Of a DNA stretch of 64,000 bases, positions 1 to 9,725 are shown piece after piece. The notes under the pieces were generated by a model. The model was not told the origin of the DNA, did not search any database, and saw only the letters and a program-made list of their open reading frames with translations. The stretch comes from CBDCYN01 sp965224205 (GTDB lineage: Bacteria; Planctomycetota; Phycisphaerae; Phycisphaerales; Phycisphaeraceae): contig CBDCYN010000008.1 in NCBI GenBank assembly GCA_965224205.1, positions 1 to 64,000 of the forward strand, written 5' to 3'. Both the position numbers and the translations under genes were made by a program. The number at the start of each line of letters is the position of its first letter. Positions within the stretch are counted from its first letter, which is position 1.

Positions 1-195
1 GCCCGGTGCCCGCGCGGCTCATTTGTGACGATAACACCATAGGGGAATCAGCTCCTGTCAGTTGGGCGGAAACGGACTTGTGACCACGAGGCAGCAGCGA
101 GGCCAGCCTGCAACGACTAACCTCTTAGTCCCCCGAAATCGTGCACCTCAATGCGGTGCAACACCCTTTTAAGATACCAGATCCACATCCCCGCT

Positions 196-1617
196 TCACA
201 CCGGATCAACCGGCTTTGATTCGTCACCAGACCGCTGCGCCGCCGCCTGTCCGTCGGGATCCTGCTCGTTGTAAACCCCCCGGATCTTCCCCCGGATCTT
301 CGCCAGGTATTTCTGGATGTAATGCTCGTAACCCCGGTCGATGGGGGTGTAGTAAGCCTTGTCGACCCCGAGGTACTCTTGCGGGACGTACCCATCTTCG
401 TGGCTGTGGGGGTACTGGTAGCCCTGGGCGTGGCCCAGCTTTTTGGCTCCGGCGTAATGGCCGTCACGCAGGTGGGCTGGGACAGGGATGGTACGCCCCT
501 CTTTGACGTCCTTGGCCGCGGCCCAGATCGCCTTGGCGCTGGCGTTGCTCTTGGGCGCCGTGGCCATGTAGATCACCGCCTGAGCCAGGGTCAGCTGGCA
601 CTCGGGCAGGCCGATCCGCTCCGTGATCTCAAACGCCGCGGCCGCGACGCTCAGCGCCCTGGGGTCGGCATTGCCGACGTCTTCGCTGGCCAAGATCGCC
701 ACGCGCCGGGCGATGTAACGCGGGTCCTCCCCGGCTTCGAGCATGCTCGCTAGCCAGTACACCGCTGCGTCCGGGTCGCTGCCGCGCATCGATTTGATCA
801 GCGCTGATATCGCGTCGTAGTGCTCGTCACCCGTCCCGTCGTAAACGATCGCTTTGCGCTGGATCGATTGTTCGGCAACATTGAGGTCGATCACGATAGT
901 CTGTGCCTCGCCCACGCCGGCCTGCTGGGTGGCCGCCCCGCCGCTGAGCACCGCGATCTCCAATGCGGTCAGCGCCCGCCGTGCGTCCCCGTCACAGACC
1001 CGGGACCAGTGATCGATGGCTTGGTTATCGGCGGCGATCTTTAACCGCCCATAACCGCGGTCGGGGTCTGCGATCGCTCGACGCAGGATCAGGCTGATCC
1101 CCTCTTCATTTAGCGGCTCGAAGCGGAAGATCTGCGAACGGCTGACCAGTGGGGAGTTGATCGAGAAAAACGGGTTGGCTGTGGTCGCCCCGATCAGGGT
1201 CACCACCCCGCGTTCGACGTCTTCGAGCAGGACGTCCTGCTGGGCTCGGTTGAACCGGTGGATCTCGTCGAGGAAGAAGATCGTCCGCGTCCCGTCGGTC
1301 TGTAACGCGTCGCGGGCACGATCGAGGACGGCGCGGATCTCCTTGACCCCCACGCCCGCGGCGTTGGCCTGCTCAAAGCGACGCTTGGTGTGGGTGGCGA
1401 TCACCGCAGCCAGGGTCGTTTTACCGGTGCCCGGGGGGCCGTAGAAGATCACGCTTGTGAGCCGGTCGGCGTCGAGCATCCTCCGCAACATTTTTCCCCG
1501 ACCCAGGAAGTGCTGCTGACCGACGACCTCTTCGAGCGTGCGCGGCCTCATCCGCACCGCTAGCGGCTGAGCCGATTCTAGCCTTTGGCGACGCTGCTGG
1601 TCCCATAACCCGGGCAT
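196..1617 (-). CDS. rarA: Replication-associated recombination protein A, AAA+ ATPase
   Basis: This is a RarA/MgsA/WRNIP1-type clamp-loader-like AAA+ ATPase, a family that acts at stalled replication forks. The N-terminus carries the family signature RPRTLEEVVGQQH, followed by Walker A (GPPGTGKTT), Walker B (FFLDEIHRFN), a sensor-1 stretch (LIGATTANP) and the arginine-finger neighbourhood (SPLVSRSQIF). The C-terminal half holds the tetramerisation region with the family phrases SMRGSDPDAAVYWLA and EDVGNADP. The length of about 473 residues fits the family. The frame is open 15 codons further upstream, but the ATG at 1617 (MPGLWDQQ) gives the usual N-terminus and is preferred. It is transcribed divergently from the glycosyltransferase cluster and looks like a stand-alone housekeeping gene. 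The 195 bases downstream show nothing. Confidence 0.95.
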   Translation of the reverse strand: MPGLWDQQRRQRLESAQPLAVRMRPRTLEEVVGQQHFLGRGKMLRRMLDADRLTSVIFYGPPGTGKTTLAAVIATHTKRRFEQANAAGVGVKEIRAVLDRARDALQTDGTRTIFFLDEIHRFNRAQQDVLLEDVERGVVTLIGATTANPFFSINSPLVSRSQIFRFEPLNEEGISLILRRAIADPDRGYGRLKIAADNQAIDHWSRVCDGDARRALTALEIAVLSGGAATQQAGVGEAQTIVIDLNVAEQSIQRKAIVYDGTGDEHYDAISALIKSMRGSDPDAAVYWLASMLEAGEDPRYIARRVAILASEDVGNADPRALSVAAAAFEITERIGLPECQLTLAQAVIYMATAPKSNASAKAIWAAAKDVKEGRTIPVPAHLRDGHYAGAKKLGHAQGYQYPHSHEDGYVPQEYLGVDKAYYTPIDRGYEHYIQKYLAKIRGKIRGVYNEQDPDGQAAAQRSGDESKPVDPV

Positions 1618-1790
1618 GGTGGCATCATAACCATTCGGATAGGCCCGGCTTGGTCTCATCACCCGGGAATGGTGCCACGGGTGGGTTGTGTGCCGGTGAG
1701 AAAGGCGTAAGCTAAAAAATACCGGCTACCTGAGGGACCGGCATGGGGTCGATTAATCTGTAAATCAAGGAAGAGGTCTTCTCTTCGGGA

Positions 1791-3854
1791 TTGTGGACCG
1801 CAAGCGTGGAACGGATCCAAGAACGGGGCCAAATCGATGCGGCATCCTTGCCGGTGCGGCGGTGGTGGCTGGCGGTGCTGTTGTTTTGTGGCGCGGTTTC
1901 AGCGGCGGTGTTATCGGTTTGGGCGCCGCTACTTGATCGCCACGACGGTCGTTTCGTTTTCTCTGCGATTGACGACGGCAGGGTGGTGGCCGTTCTAGAG
2001 ACGTGGTGGGTCGCCGCGGTGTTGGCGGGCGCGGGGCTGGGGGGGGTTGGGTTTCTATTAAGTCTGTTTTTGGATCTCAGGATCCGAGCCGGATGGGCCT
2101 GGTTGAGCCGCTGGGTGGCGGGGCACCCGGCTTGGGCGGGGTTGGTTTTGCTTGTGATGGGGTTTGGGGCCATCGACGGGTATGAGCTGTTTTATGATCC
2201 CTACAACAAGAAGCACGGGCTGAGGCTGTGGGGGCTGCGAGAGGATATCCAGGGGTGGTTGGGGCTGGCCGCGGCGGTGATCGGGGGGTTGGCGTTATCG
2301 GCTGTGGCTGCGGGTCAGGACACGCATCGGTCGCTGGCGGCTAAGCTGCGGTGGTCATTACGGCGCCATGAAAAGGTGTGGGTGGGCGTGGGCGTGACCA
2401 CACCGTTCGTGGCGGGGACGGCGATGTCGCTGATCGCACTCGAGGGGATCCCGCACTTTAGTGACTCGCTGACTTACCTGATGCAGGGGCGGATCCTCCA
2501 CAGTGGGCGGTTGTGGATCGACTCGCCGGCGCACCCGGATCTGTTTAAACATGCTCTGTTTTTTATCGAGACCGACGGCCGGTTTTACGGGAAGTACCCG
2601 ATCGGGTGGCCGGTTGTTTTAGGGGCGTTCGATCGGTTCGGGGTAGGGTATGTGGCCAACGCGGCTTTGGCGTCGCTGGCGGCGTTGCTGACCGGGTTGG
2701 TGGCGCGGCGGGTGGCGTCGCGGCGGGTGGCGGTGTTGGCGGCGGTGTTGTTCGGGCTATCGCCGTGGGTGTGGTTCAACGGGGCGAACTTTGCGTCGCA
2801 CGTGGCGTCGACATGTGCGGTGATGGGGTTTATGTGGCTGTTCCTGCGGACTCTGCAACAGGGCGGGTGGGGGTCGGCGCTGGGGGCGGGGTTGTGTTTG
2901 GGTGCGGGGGTGCTGATTCGACCGTTCGACGCGGCGATGTTTGCACTGCCTGCGGTGTTCGTGGTGCTGGGGATGCAGATCCGGGAACCGAAACGGTGGT
3001 TACCTCTGGGGACGTTGATCGCGATCGGGGCGCTGGTGGGTGTGGGGGTGTACCTGTGGGTGAATTCTCAGACCACGGGGGCGGCTGGGACCAGCCCTTA
3101 TGCGCTGGAAGGACGGTGGGACGACGATTGGAACCCAACGGTAGGGTCGATATTGAGCCGTTTTCATTTTCAGTGGGCGGAGTTTAACGGGCGGTTTCCG
3201 GGGTGGGGGATCGGGGGGATCACCGTAGCGCTGCTGGGCGCGGTGGTGGCGGGTCGACGGTGCAGATCGGTGGGGCTAGTGTTGTTGGCGGTTTCGACGG
3301 GGTTGTTCTTCATCGGGTGCACGGCGTTTGGGTTCACGAACGTCTGGTGGGGGCCGAGGTGGTTGTTCCCGGTGGCGCCACTTGTGGCGATTATGTCGGC
3401 GATACTCGTTGAAGGGATGCTGCGGGATGTCACGGCGCCGGCGTCTGAGGCAGATGGCCTGCGATCGGCTTGCCAGCTGGCGTTAGCGGTTTTAGTTGCA
3501 GGGTTATGCGTGGGGTTATTAGGACGATACACGGGTCAATTTTATCAGAACGTGGTGATGCCACCGCATAAGGTCAGTAGCGCAGCGCACCGCGAGTTGC
3601 GGGCCAGGGGCATTGGCCAAGCGGTGGTAGCGATGCCGATCGACGCGAAACGCCCGCCACTCGACCCGCGTGCCGGCATGGTTTACATGGCGGTGCCATG
3701 GACCGATAACCCGGTGATTTACGTTCGTGCGATCCCCGCGTGGGAAAAACTAGCCAAGGAATGTTATCCAAAGCGCAAGTTGTACGAAGTTATCGCCGAT
3801 TCAGAGGAGGTGAAGGGTTTCCTGCTGAAGGAGTTGGAGGTACACTCACAGTGA
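1791..3854 (+). CDS. Multi-spanning GT-C (family 39-like) glycosyltransferase
   Basis: A 687-residue integral membrane protein with about a dozen hydrophobic spans. The stretch around residues 225-275 contains IPHFSDSLTYLMQGR and FYGKYPIGWPVVL. This is the layout of GT-C enzymes of the ArnT/PMT (GT39) type, in which an acidic residue in the first periplasmic loop serves catalysis and a polyprenyl-phosphate sugar is the donor. The start is a TTG at 1791 with a purine-rich GGAAGAGG about 14 bases upstream; a GTG five codons later is an alternative. The C-terminal 100 residues are soluble and probably periplasmic. The next gene is a family-2 glycosyltransferase of the polyprenyl-phosphate-sugar synthase type, so the pair could make and use the lipid-linked donor. 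Family assignment is by hydropathy and motif, and the acceptor is unknown. Confidence 0.72.
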   Translation: MWTASVERIQERGQIDAASLPVRRWWLAVLLFCGAVSAAVLSVWAPLLDRHDGRFVFSAIDDGRVVAVLETWWVAAVLAGAGLGGVGFLLSLFLDLRIRAGWAWLSRWVAGHPAWAGLVLLVMGFGAIDGYELFYDPYNKKHGLRLWGLREDIQGWLGLAAAVIGGLALSAVAAGQDTHRSLAAKLRWSLRRHEKVWVGVGVTTPFVAGTAMSLIALEGIPHFSDSLTYLMQGRILHSGRLWIDSPAHPDLFKHALFFIETDGRFYGKYPIGWPVVLGAFDRFGVGYVANAALASLAALLTGLVARRVASRRVAVLAAVLFGLSPWVWFNGANFASHVASTCAVMGFMWLFLRTLQQGGWGSALGAGLCLGAGVLIRPFDAAMFALPAVFVVLGMQIREPKRWLPLGTLIAIGALVGVGVYLWVNSQTTGAAGTSPYALEGRWDDDWNPTVGSILSRFHFQWAEFNGRFPGWGIGGITVALLGAVVAGRRCRSVGLVLLAVSTGLFFIGCTAFGFTNVWWGPRWLFPVAPLVAIMSAILVEGMLRDVTAPASEADGLRSACQLALAVLVAGLCVGLLGRYTGQFYQNVVMPPHKVSSAAHRELRARGIGQAVVAMPIDAKRPPLDPRAGMVYMAVPWTDNPVIYVRAIPAWEKLAKECYPKRKLYEVIADSEEVKGFLLKELEVHSQ

Positions 3855-3998
3855 CACGGAGGAGTAGCGTAAGGCTATCGTTCTGCAACGCGGGCAACGG
3901 TAAACAGTGGATATGGGGGGATTGTTGGAATATTCTTAAACTAAATTCGTTGTCCGCAGCCCGTACCGATGCATTATTAACGCAAAAGATTCATTAGC

Positions 3999-5270
3999 AT
4001 GCATTTCGCGCTCGTCATCCCGGCCCTCAACGAAGAACAAGCCATCGCCGACACGCTGCGGCGCGCACTGGCTAGCCGGGAGAAGGTCTTGGCCCAGACC
4101 CCGGTCGAGAAGATGACGGTCGTGTTCGTCAACGACGGGTCCACCGATCGCACGCAGGAGATCGTCGACCAGCCGGAGTTTGACGAGGTCGTGAAGGTCC
4201 GGTTCGAGAAGAACCGCGGGTATGGGGCAGCCATCAAAGCGGGCTGGCAGGCGGTCGATGCGGAGCTGGTCGGGTTCATCGATGGCGACGGGACGTGCGA
4301 CCCGGATTTCTGCGTGAACCTTGTTAACCGGCTCGAAGAGACGAAGGCGGATGTGGTCCTGGCAGGTCGGCTTAACCCCGAGAGCCAGATGCCGCTGATC
4401 CGTAAGATCGGCAACATTATATTTGCGCGGCTGTTGGGGCTGGTGTCGGGCCAGGACCTGACCGACTCGGCGTCTGGGTTCCGTATCGTGCGGCGATCGA
4501 GCCTGAAGCTGATGAGCCCGCTGCCCGATGGTCTGCACTTCACGCCCGCAATGAGCTGCATCTGCCTGCTGGACCCGAGGCTGGGGATCGAAGAGGTCCC
4601 GATGCCCTACAAAGAACGGGTAGGGCGAAGCAAGCTCAGCGTCGTCAAAGACGGGTTCCGGTTCTTGTTCATCATCCTGTTCTCTGCTTGCTGCTACTCG
4701 CCGATCAAGACCATGATCGGGGCGTCGGCGATCGTCGGGGCGATGAGCGGCGTGGCGGTGTGGCTGAGTTGGCTGTCAGGGGCCAGCGAACACGCGTCGA
4801 CCGCGATCACCACGGCGGCGATGCTTCTGGCCATGTTGCTGGTGGGTAGTGGTGCGGTGGTGCACCAGCTGAATTTCTTGTTGATCGGGCCGCGGCGGCA
4901 TGTGGGGGTCGCTGAGCGGGCGTTGCAGTATCTGCTGGATTTCCGGCGGTTGATGAGCCTTGGCGCGATGGCGGGTGTGATCGGTGGGGTGGGCCTATTG
5001 GCGTGGTCGTTATCGAGTTCGCCGACGGGCTCAAGCGACCTGGATACGGCCATGACCCTGCTGCTTACGACCGTTGCGGGCTGCTGGTTGATGGTGGTCG
5101 GGGTTATCGTCCGGGTGATCTGGGCGGTGGGTCAGAAGCAAAAGGCGCTGATCCACGATCAGTATCAGGTTGCCGGAGAATCGCCAAACCTCGCGGGCCA
5201 GGCGGCAGGCAATCAAGATTCGGTCGCTGGCGCGGCGGGGGTTGGCTCGGCATTAGGGGGGACGCCGTGA
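3999..5270 (+). CDS. Family-2 glycosyltransferase, DPM1-like with C-terminal membrane anchor
   Basis: A 423-residue enzyme with an N-terminal GT-A domain. It starts with ALVIPALNEEQAI, has the nucleotide-binding NDGSTDRTQ at about residues 43-51, and the metal-binding GFIDGDGTCDP at about 90-100. These are the marks of dolichol/polyprenyl-phosphate mannose or glucose synthases. After about residue 225 there are four hydrophobic segments, so the enzyme is anchored in the cytoplasmic membrane. The GT-C gene 144 bp upstream would be a natural consumer of its lipid-linked product. The ribosome-binding site is weak (AAAAGATTC upstream of the ATG). The last 30 residues are small and polar, without recognisable function. 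The sugar cannot be told from sequence. Confidence 0.88.
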   Translation: MHFALVIPALNEEQAIADTLRRALASREKVLAQTPVEKMTVVFVNDGSTDRTQEIVDQPEFDEVVKVRFEKNRGYGAAIKAGWQAVDAELVGFIDGDGTCDPDFCVNLVNRLEETKADVVLAGRLNPESQMPLIRKIGNIIFARLLGLVSGQDLTDSASGFRIVRRSSLKLMSPLPDGLHFTPAMSCICLLDPRLGIEEVPMPYKERVGRSKLSVVKDGFRFLFIILFSACCYSPIKTMIGASAIVGAMSGVAVWLSWLSGASEHASTAITTAAMLLAMLLVGSGAVVHQLNFLLIGPRRHVGVAERALQYLLDFRRLMSLGAMAGVIGGVGLLAWSLSSSPTGSSDLDTAMTLLLTTVAGCWLMVVGVIVRVIWAVGQKQKALIHDQYQVAGESPNLAGQAAGNQDSVAGAAGVGSALGGTP

Positions 5271-5383
5271 TCTTGAAACCGTCCCGGAGCCGCCCCGGAC
5301 TCAACAGGGCGTCGGGGCACATGGTTGGCTGGCGGCCCCACCACTGAATTGTTTTCTACGGACCCTAGCAGGGGGAGGTTACG

Positions 5384-7174
5384 ATGCACATACTCGGTTT
5401 TGACTGTTACGGCCACGACTCAGCAGCGGCGATCGTCCGCGACGGAGATATGCTGGGCCTGGTCGAAGAAGAGCGGTTCTTGCGTAAGAAACACGTCGCG
5501 GATTTCCCGCTTCATTCGATCAAGTGGTGCTGCGACGTGGCGGGGATCCAGCCGTCGGACCTGGACCATATTGTCTATTACTGGAACCCGAAGCTGGCGT
5601 TGTGGCCGCGGGTGTGGCACTTAGTGAAATATTTCCCCCGCAGCCTGGGACTGATCTCTAGCCGGGGCGATAAAGAAAAGCTCATGCACCGGTTGCCCCA
5701 GACGCTTAATAATGAATTGGGCCTGACCGGCAAGACCAAGGTGCATTATGCCGAGCACCATCTGTGCCACGCGGCCAGTTCGTTTTTGACTAGCAAGTTT
5801 GAGAAGGCGGCGATCCTCACGATCGACGCAGCTGGGGAGTGGGACTGCACCTGGCTGGGTGTGGGCGAGGGGATCGACATGCGGTGCCTCAAGACCCAGC
5901 ACTTTCCCAACTCGATCGGGCTGGTGTACGGAGCGGTGACCGAGTTTCTTGGGTTCAGGTTCGCTTCCGGTGAAGGCAAGGTCATGGGGTTGGCGCCCTA
6001 CGGCGACCCCGAGCGGTATCTGGATATCTTCCGCGACATCATCAAGACCAAGCCGGATGGGGAGTACGAGGTTGACCTGTCGTACTTTACGTACCACTAC
6101 CTGGGCCGGCCGCGATGGTTTAGCCAGAAATTCTTCGACAAGCTTGGTCCGGCACGCGACCCAGACGCCAAGGACTTCACCCAGCATTACATGGACGTAT
6201 CCGCGGCGTTGCAGCGTCGCACCGAGGAAGTCGGCCTGCACATGGCCCGGTGGCTGCGTGAAACGACGGGGTTGAACAAGGTGTGCCTGGCGGGCGGGGT
6301 TTGCCTCAACTCAGTCATGAACGGGCGGATTTTGCTCGAGGGGGTGTTCGACGAGGTCGTCGTCCAGCCGGCTGCTAACGACGCGGGCACGGCGCTGGGG
6401 GCGTGTTACTGGCTATGGAACACGGTGATGCGCAACCCGCGTAAATATGTGTTTGACCACGCGTATTTCGGGCCGTGGATGGAAGATAGCGACTACCAAA
6501 CCGCGATCGAGAAGCTGATCGGCCCGGCGGTCGAGGTAGATTATGAACGGGTGGACGACCCCTCGACCGTGGCCGCGAAGATGCTCGCCGACAAAAAGAT
6601 CATCGGCTGGTTCCAAGACCGCATGGAAATGGGGCCACGGGCTCTGGGCAACCGGTCGATCTTAGCCGACCCGCGTACGGATGAGATGAAAGATCTGCTC
6701 AACGCCCGGGTGAAGTTCCGCGAAGGGTTCCGGCCGTTCGCGCCTAGCGTGCTCGAAGACAAGACGGGCGAATGGTTCTGTACGGATTACCCATCGCCTT
6801 ATATGATATTGGTTTATGATGTCCTAGAGGATAAGAAACAACATGTGCCGGCGATCACGCACGTCGATGGGACCGGGCGGGTACAGAGCGTTTCCAAAAT
6901 ACACAACCCGAAGTACTACAAGCTGATCGAGGAATTCGGGAAGATCACGGGCGTGCCGGTGGTGCTCAATACGAGCTTCAACATCCGCGGCGAGCCGATC
7001 GTGCACCAGCCCGAGCAGGCGATCGAATGCTTCTTGAAGACCGGGATGGATGCTCTGTTTCTGGGCAACTACGTCTTGACCAAGCGGACAGACTCAGCCG
7101 CGAAGCAGATGACCGAGGAGCAGCTCGTCGCTGCCCACGCCAGTGCAGCGGCGATGGACAACGAGATACCATGA
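5384..7174 (+). CDS. Carbamoyltransferase, NodU/CmcH family
   Basis: A 596-residue enzyme of the NodU/CmcH/TobZ family, which moves a carbamoyl group from carbamoyl phosphate through carbamoyl-AMP to a hydroxyl of a sugar or natural product. The N-terminal Kae1/TsaD-like domain opens with ILGFDCYGHDSAAA. The metal-binding AEHHLCHAASSF lies at about residues 124-135 and LTIDAAGEWD at about 146-155. The C-terminal domain contains GWFQDRMEMGPRALGNRSIL and EGFRPFAPSV, the family hallmark. The length is normal. A good ribosome-binding site (AGGGGGAGG) precedes the ATG. Lying 113 bp after the family-2 glycosyltransferase, it most likely carbamoylates the glycan or lipid made by the cluster; that substrate is an inference. 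Confidence 0.92.
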   Translation: MHILGFDCYGHDSAAAIVRDGDMLGLVEEERFLRKKHVADFPLHSIKWCCDVAGIQPSDLDHIVYYWNPKLALWPRVWHLVKYFPRSLGLISSRGDKEKLMHRLPQTLNNELGLTGKTKVHYAEHHLCHAASSFLTSKFEKAAILTIDAAGEWDCTWLGVGEGIDMRCLKTQHFPNSIGLVYGAVTEFLGFRFASGEGKVMGLAPYGDPERYLDIFRDIIKTKPDGEYEVDLSYFTYHYLGRPRWFSQKFFDKLGPARDPDAKDFTQHYMDVSAALQRRTEEVGLHMARWLRETTGLNKVCLAGGVCLNSVMNGRILLEGVFDEVVVQPAANDAGTALGACYWLWNTVMRNPRKYVFDHAYFGPWMEDSDYQTAIEKLIGPAVEVDYERVDDPSTVAAKMLADKKIIGWFQDRMEMGPRALGNRSILADPRTDEMKDLLNARVKFREGFRPFAPSVLEDKTGEWFCTDYPSPYMILVYDVLEDKKQHVPAITHVDGTGRVQSVSKIHNPKYYKLIEEFGKITGVPVVLNTSFNIRGEPIVHQPEQAIECFLKTGMDALFLGNYVLTKRTDSAAKQMTEEQLVAAHASAAAMDNEIP

Positions 7175-7464
7175 TGATCGCTGGTTTAAGGCAGATGGCT
7201 CGTGAAGCGGCTTAAGACGCTATGATAGTGGTGTAAGCTTTGGAGCTTGAGACAGAAAGAGATCGCCCCTCGTGGCCGCTAGCCCTGCGGTAATATGGGA
7301 GGGATATGGGGCTGATAGGTGTGACAAACTGGTAAAATCGGCTTGATTTTGACGTTTCCGGGTCACAAATAGAACCCGATAGGGTAACGTTGGGTATAAT
7401 ATAATTTGCCAAGCATTTCTGAAGGGAAAGGGTGCCTGCGCCTTTTGGAGTAAAGGAAGCTGTT

Positions 7465-9093
7465 ATGACAGATGTCTTAATCGTCAACCCTCCGTCGCCT
7501 GACGGTCATATTTATATCCGCGACATGTGCCGCTGGGGGCGCAAGAGCCGCGAGAAGATGATCTGGCCCCAGAGCTCGCTGGCGTACCTGGCGGCCGTGG
7601 TGCCCGACGACATGTCCGTGCGCATCATCGACGCGATCGCCGAGGAGATGAGCCCCGACGAGTTCAAGGACGAGATCGCCAAGGAGAAGCCGAAGTTCTA
7701 CGTCTCGTACGTCACCGGCACCACCTTCGCCATGGACGCCAAGGGCATCCAGTGGGCCAAGGAGCAGGGGGCGACGACCATCGCGGTGGGCACGCACGTC
7801 TCGGCGGTGCCCAAGAACACGATCGAGCTGATCCCCGAGCTGGACTTCGTGATCCGCCACGAGCCGGAGATGAGCCTCAAGGACATCATCGACTACACCC
7901 TGGCGGGTCGGCCGCCCGGAGACATCAAGGGCGTGGTGTACCGCGACGGTGACGCCACGCCGGTCTTGAGCGAGGACCGACCGCTGCTCGAAACGCTCGA
8001 CGAGCTGCCGATCCCCAAGCAGCACCTGCTGCCGCTCGATAAATACAAGATGCCGTTCCTGGGCAAGCGGTACGTGTGGGTGCTCACCAACCGCGGCTGC
8101 CCGTACCGCTGCACCTACTGCTTCGAGGGCGTGGTCTGGGGCAAGAGCGTTCGCCACCGCAGCCCCGAGTCGATCTACGAGGAGCTCGAGTACCTCGCCA
8201 AGCACAACGTGCACAACGTGCTGTTCCTGGCGGATCTCTTCACCGACCGCACCAACCACGCCAACCTCGAGAAGCTATGCGACATGATCATCGAGCGCGG
8301 CTTGAAGGTCCGCTGGACGTGCAACAGCCGCGTCGACACGCTCACTGAACCGATCGCGCGTAAGATGAAGCAGGCCGGGTGCTGGCTGATCGCGTTCGGG
8401 GTTGAATCCGGGTCGCAGAAGGTCCTCGATGCCGTCAACAAGGACGCCAAGGTCGAACAGGCCCGCGAGACGCTCAATCTCTGCAACCGTCTGGGCATCA
8501 AGACATGGGCATATTTCATCATCGGCCTGCCCGGCGAGAATAAGCAGACCGTACGCGAAACCATCGACTTCGCCAAGAGCTGCCCGATCGACATCGCCCT
8601 GTTCCACGTGGCCATGCCCTACGCCGGCACCGAGTTCTATTTCCAGGCGGTGGCCAACGGGTGGTTGAACACCAGCGACTGGAAGCACTTCGACATGAAC
8701 GACTCGGCCGTGGTCGAGTACGAAGATTTCACCGCCGACGAGATCCTCAAGGCCACGAAGCAGGCGTTCAAGGAGTTCTACTTCCGCCCCAGCCAGATGT
8801 GGCGCATGAGCAAGATGATGATGGGCTCGGGTGACATCGGGATGATCTGGGATGTGTGCAAGAACTTCATGGGCTGGATCTTCTCATCCAAGGAAGACCG
8901 CGTGGTGCCCAAGCACCTCGACGACGCCCCGCAGCTCACCGAAAACGTTAACCCCGAGGACGCCCGCAAGGCCCTGCACTCACTGCCGGTGATCGAAGCC
9001 CCGCGCACCGACGCCTCGACCGCCAAGCCCAGCCACAAGGGCGTCAAGGAGGCGACCAAGCGGGCCGCGTCCGAATCGGTGGCGACTGCGTGA
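7465..9093 (+). CDS. B12-binding-domain radical SAM enzyme
   Basis: A 542-residue protein with an N-terminal cobalamin-binding-like Rossmann domain (residues about 1-150, starting VLIVNPPSPDG) followed by a radical SAM barrel. The iron-sulfur cluster motif NRGCPYRCTYC (CX3CX2C) sits at about residues 209-219, and the later strands include AFGVESGSQKVLD and AYFIIGLPGE, typical of the B12-radical SAM class that methylates or rearranges unactivated carbons. The ATG at 7465 follows AAAGGAAG; a GTG at 7432 is in frame but has no such site. Third codon positions are almost entirely G or C, clearly more than in the carbamoyltransferase before it. The C-terminal 60 residues are charged and low in complexity. 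Context suggests a tailoring enzyme of the glycan/lipid cluster; the exact reaction is unknown. Confidence 0.88.
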   Translation: MTDVLIVNPPSPDGHIYIRDMCRWGRKSREKMIWPQSSLAYLAAVVPDDMSVRIIDAIAEEMSPDEFKDEIAKEKPKFYVSYVTGTTFAMDAKGIQWAKEQGATTIAVGTHVSAVPKNTIELIPELDFVIRHEPEMSLKDIIDYTLAGRPPGDIKGVVYRDGDATPVLSEDRPLLETLDELPIPKQHLLPLDKYKMPFLGKRYVWVLTNRGCPYRCTYCFEGVVWGKSVRHRSPESIYEELEYLAKHNVHNVLFLADLFTDRTNHANLEKLCDMIIERGLKVRWTCNSRVDTLTEPIARKMKQAGCWLIAFGVESGSQKVLDAVNKDAKVEQARETLNLCNRLGIKTWAYFIIGLPGENKQTVRETIDFAKSCPIDIALFHVAMPYAGTEFYFQAVANGWLNTSDWKHFDMNDSAVVEYEDFTADEILKATKQAFKEFYFRPSQMWRMSKMMMGSGDIGMIWDVCKNFMGWIFSSKEDRVVPKHLDDAPQLTENVNPEDARKALHSLPVIEAPRTDASTAKPSHKGVKEATKRAASESVATA

Positions 9094-9267
9094 GGTGACC
9101 CTTGCTGTGGCCGTGCGGGCCGTGCAGATTGTTGACGACGAGCCGCGACCGTGAGACAGCGCGTTTTGGCATGGTCGAGGCTGCGGTGGCCCATCAGTGG
9201 CGGACTCCGGATACTTGACGCATCCCATGGGGAGAGCCTATGTTAAGATTATAGATAAGAAAAATCT

Positions 9268-9340
9268 GCCCCCTTCGTCTAGTGGCCTAGGACACCGGGT
9301 TCTCAGTCCGGGAACAGGGGTTCGACTCCCCTAGGGGGTA
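9268..9340 (+). tRNA. tRNA-Glu (anticodon CTC)
   Basis: A 73-nt cloverleaf without encoded CCA. The acceptor stem is GCCCCCT with AGGGGGT (the first pair is G-U), the D-arm region resembles bacterial tRNA-Glu (TCGTCTAGTGGCC), the anticodon loop is TTCTCAG giving CTC, and the T-arm is CAGGGG-TTCGACT-CCCCT. The discriminator base is A. It reads GAG codons. It is a free-standing gene between the radical SAM gene and the IS region; no insertion in the tRNA itself is seen. Confidence 0.95.
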
Positions 9341-9725
9341 TTACCCATCGAGAACGATACGCGGCCCTATCGGGTTCGCTAAGTCGCCACGTTCTTTCAT
9401 CTTGTGTCGCCGGATCAGGCGCTATGAATCAGCCTACCGGGATAGGCTTCGGGCTGATCTTGATAGCTACGATATACGGGTACATATCGGGTAGGCAAGG
9501 AGGTATCCACGCTTGGTGTTGGAAGGATCGGCCGAAAAGGTTGGTAGTCCGAATCGCCGATTGCTGACAATCGACCACCGTGGGTTTCGTGGACGATCTT
9601 GATAGCTGTTTCACGCTGTCTGATCGAACCCAAAGACGTGAGAAGCCCCGAGGCCTCGATCGGCGTCCGACGATGTGAAATTGCCTCGTTGTGGATCAAT
9701 CCTGTTGGTTGACGATAGGGTCAAC
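9341..9725. other. Intergenic region, 385 bp, no supported gene
   Basis: Two overlapping minus-strand frames of 61 and 94 codons run through this stretch, but neither has a convincing start, ribosome-binding site or recognisable motif. No strong terminator was seen after the tRNA. I see nothing I can support here. Confidence 0.5.

Noticed and set aside
7477..8259. A 260-codon minus-strand frame
   Set aside because: Antisense to the radical SAM gene; produced by its extreme GC3 bias.
9415..9699. A 94-codon minus-strand frame after tRNA-Glu
   Set aside because: TTG start without a good ribosome-binding site and no recognisable features; overlapping alternative frame equally plausible.
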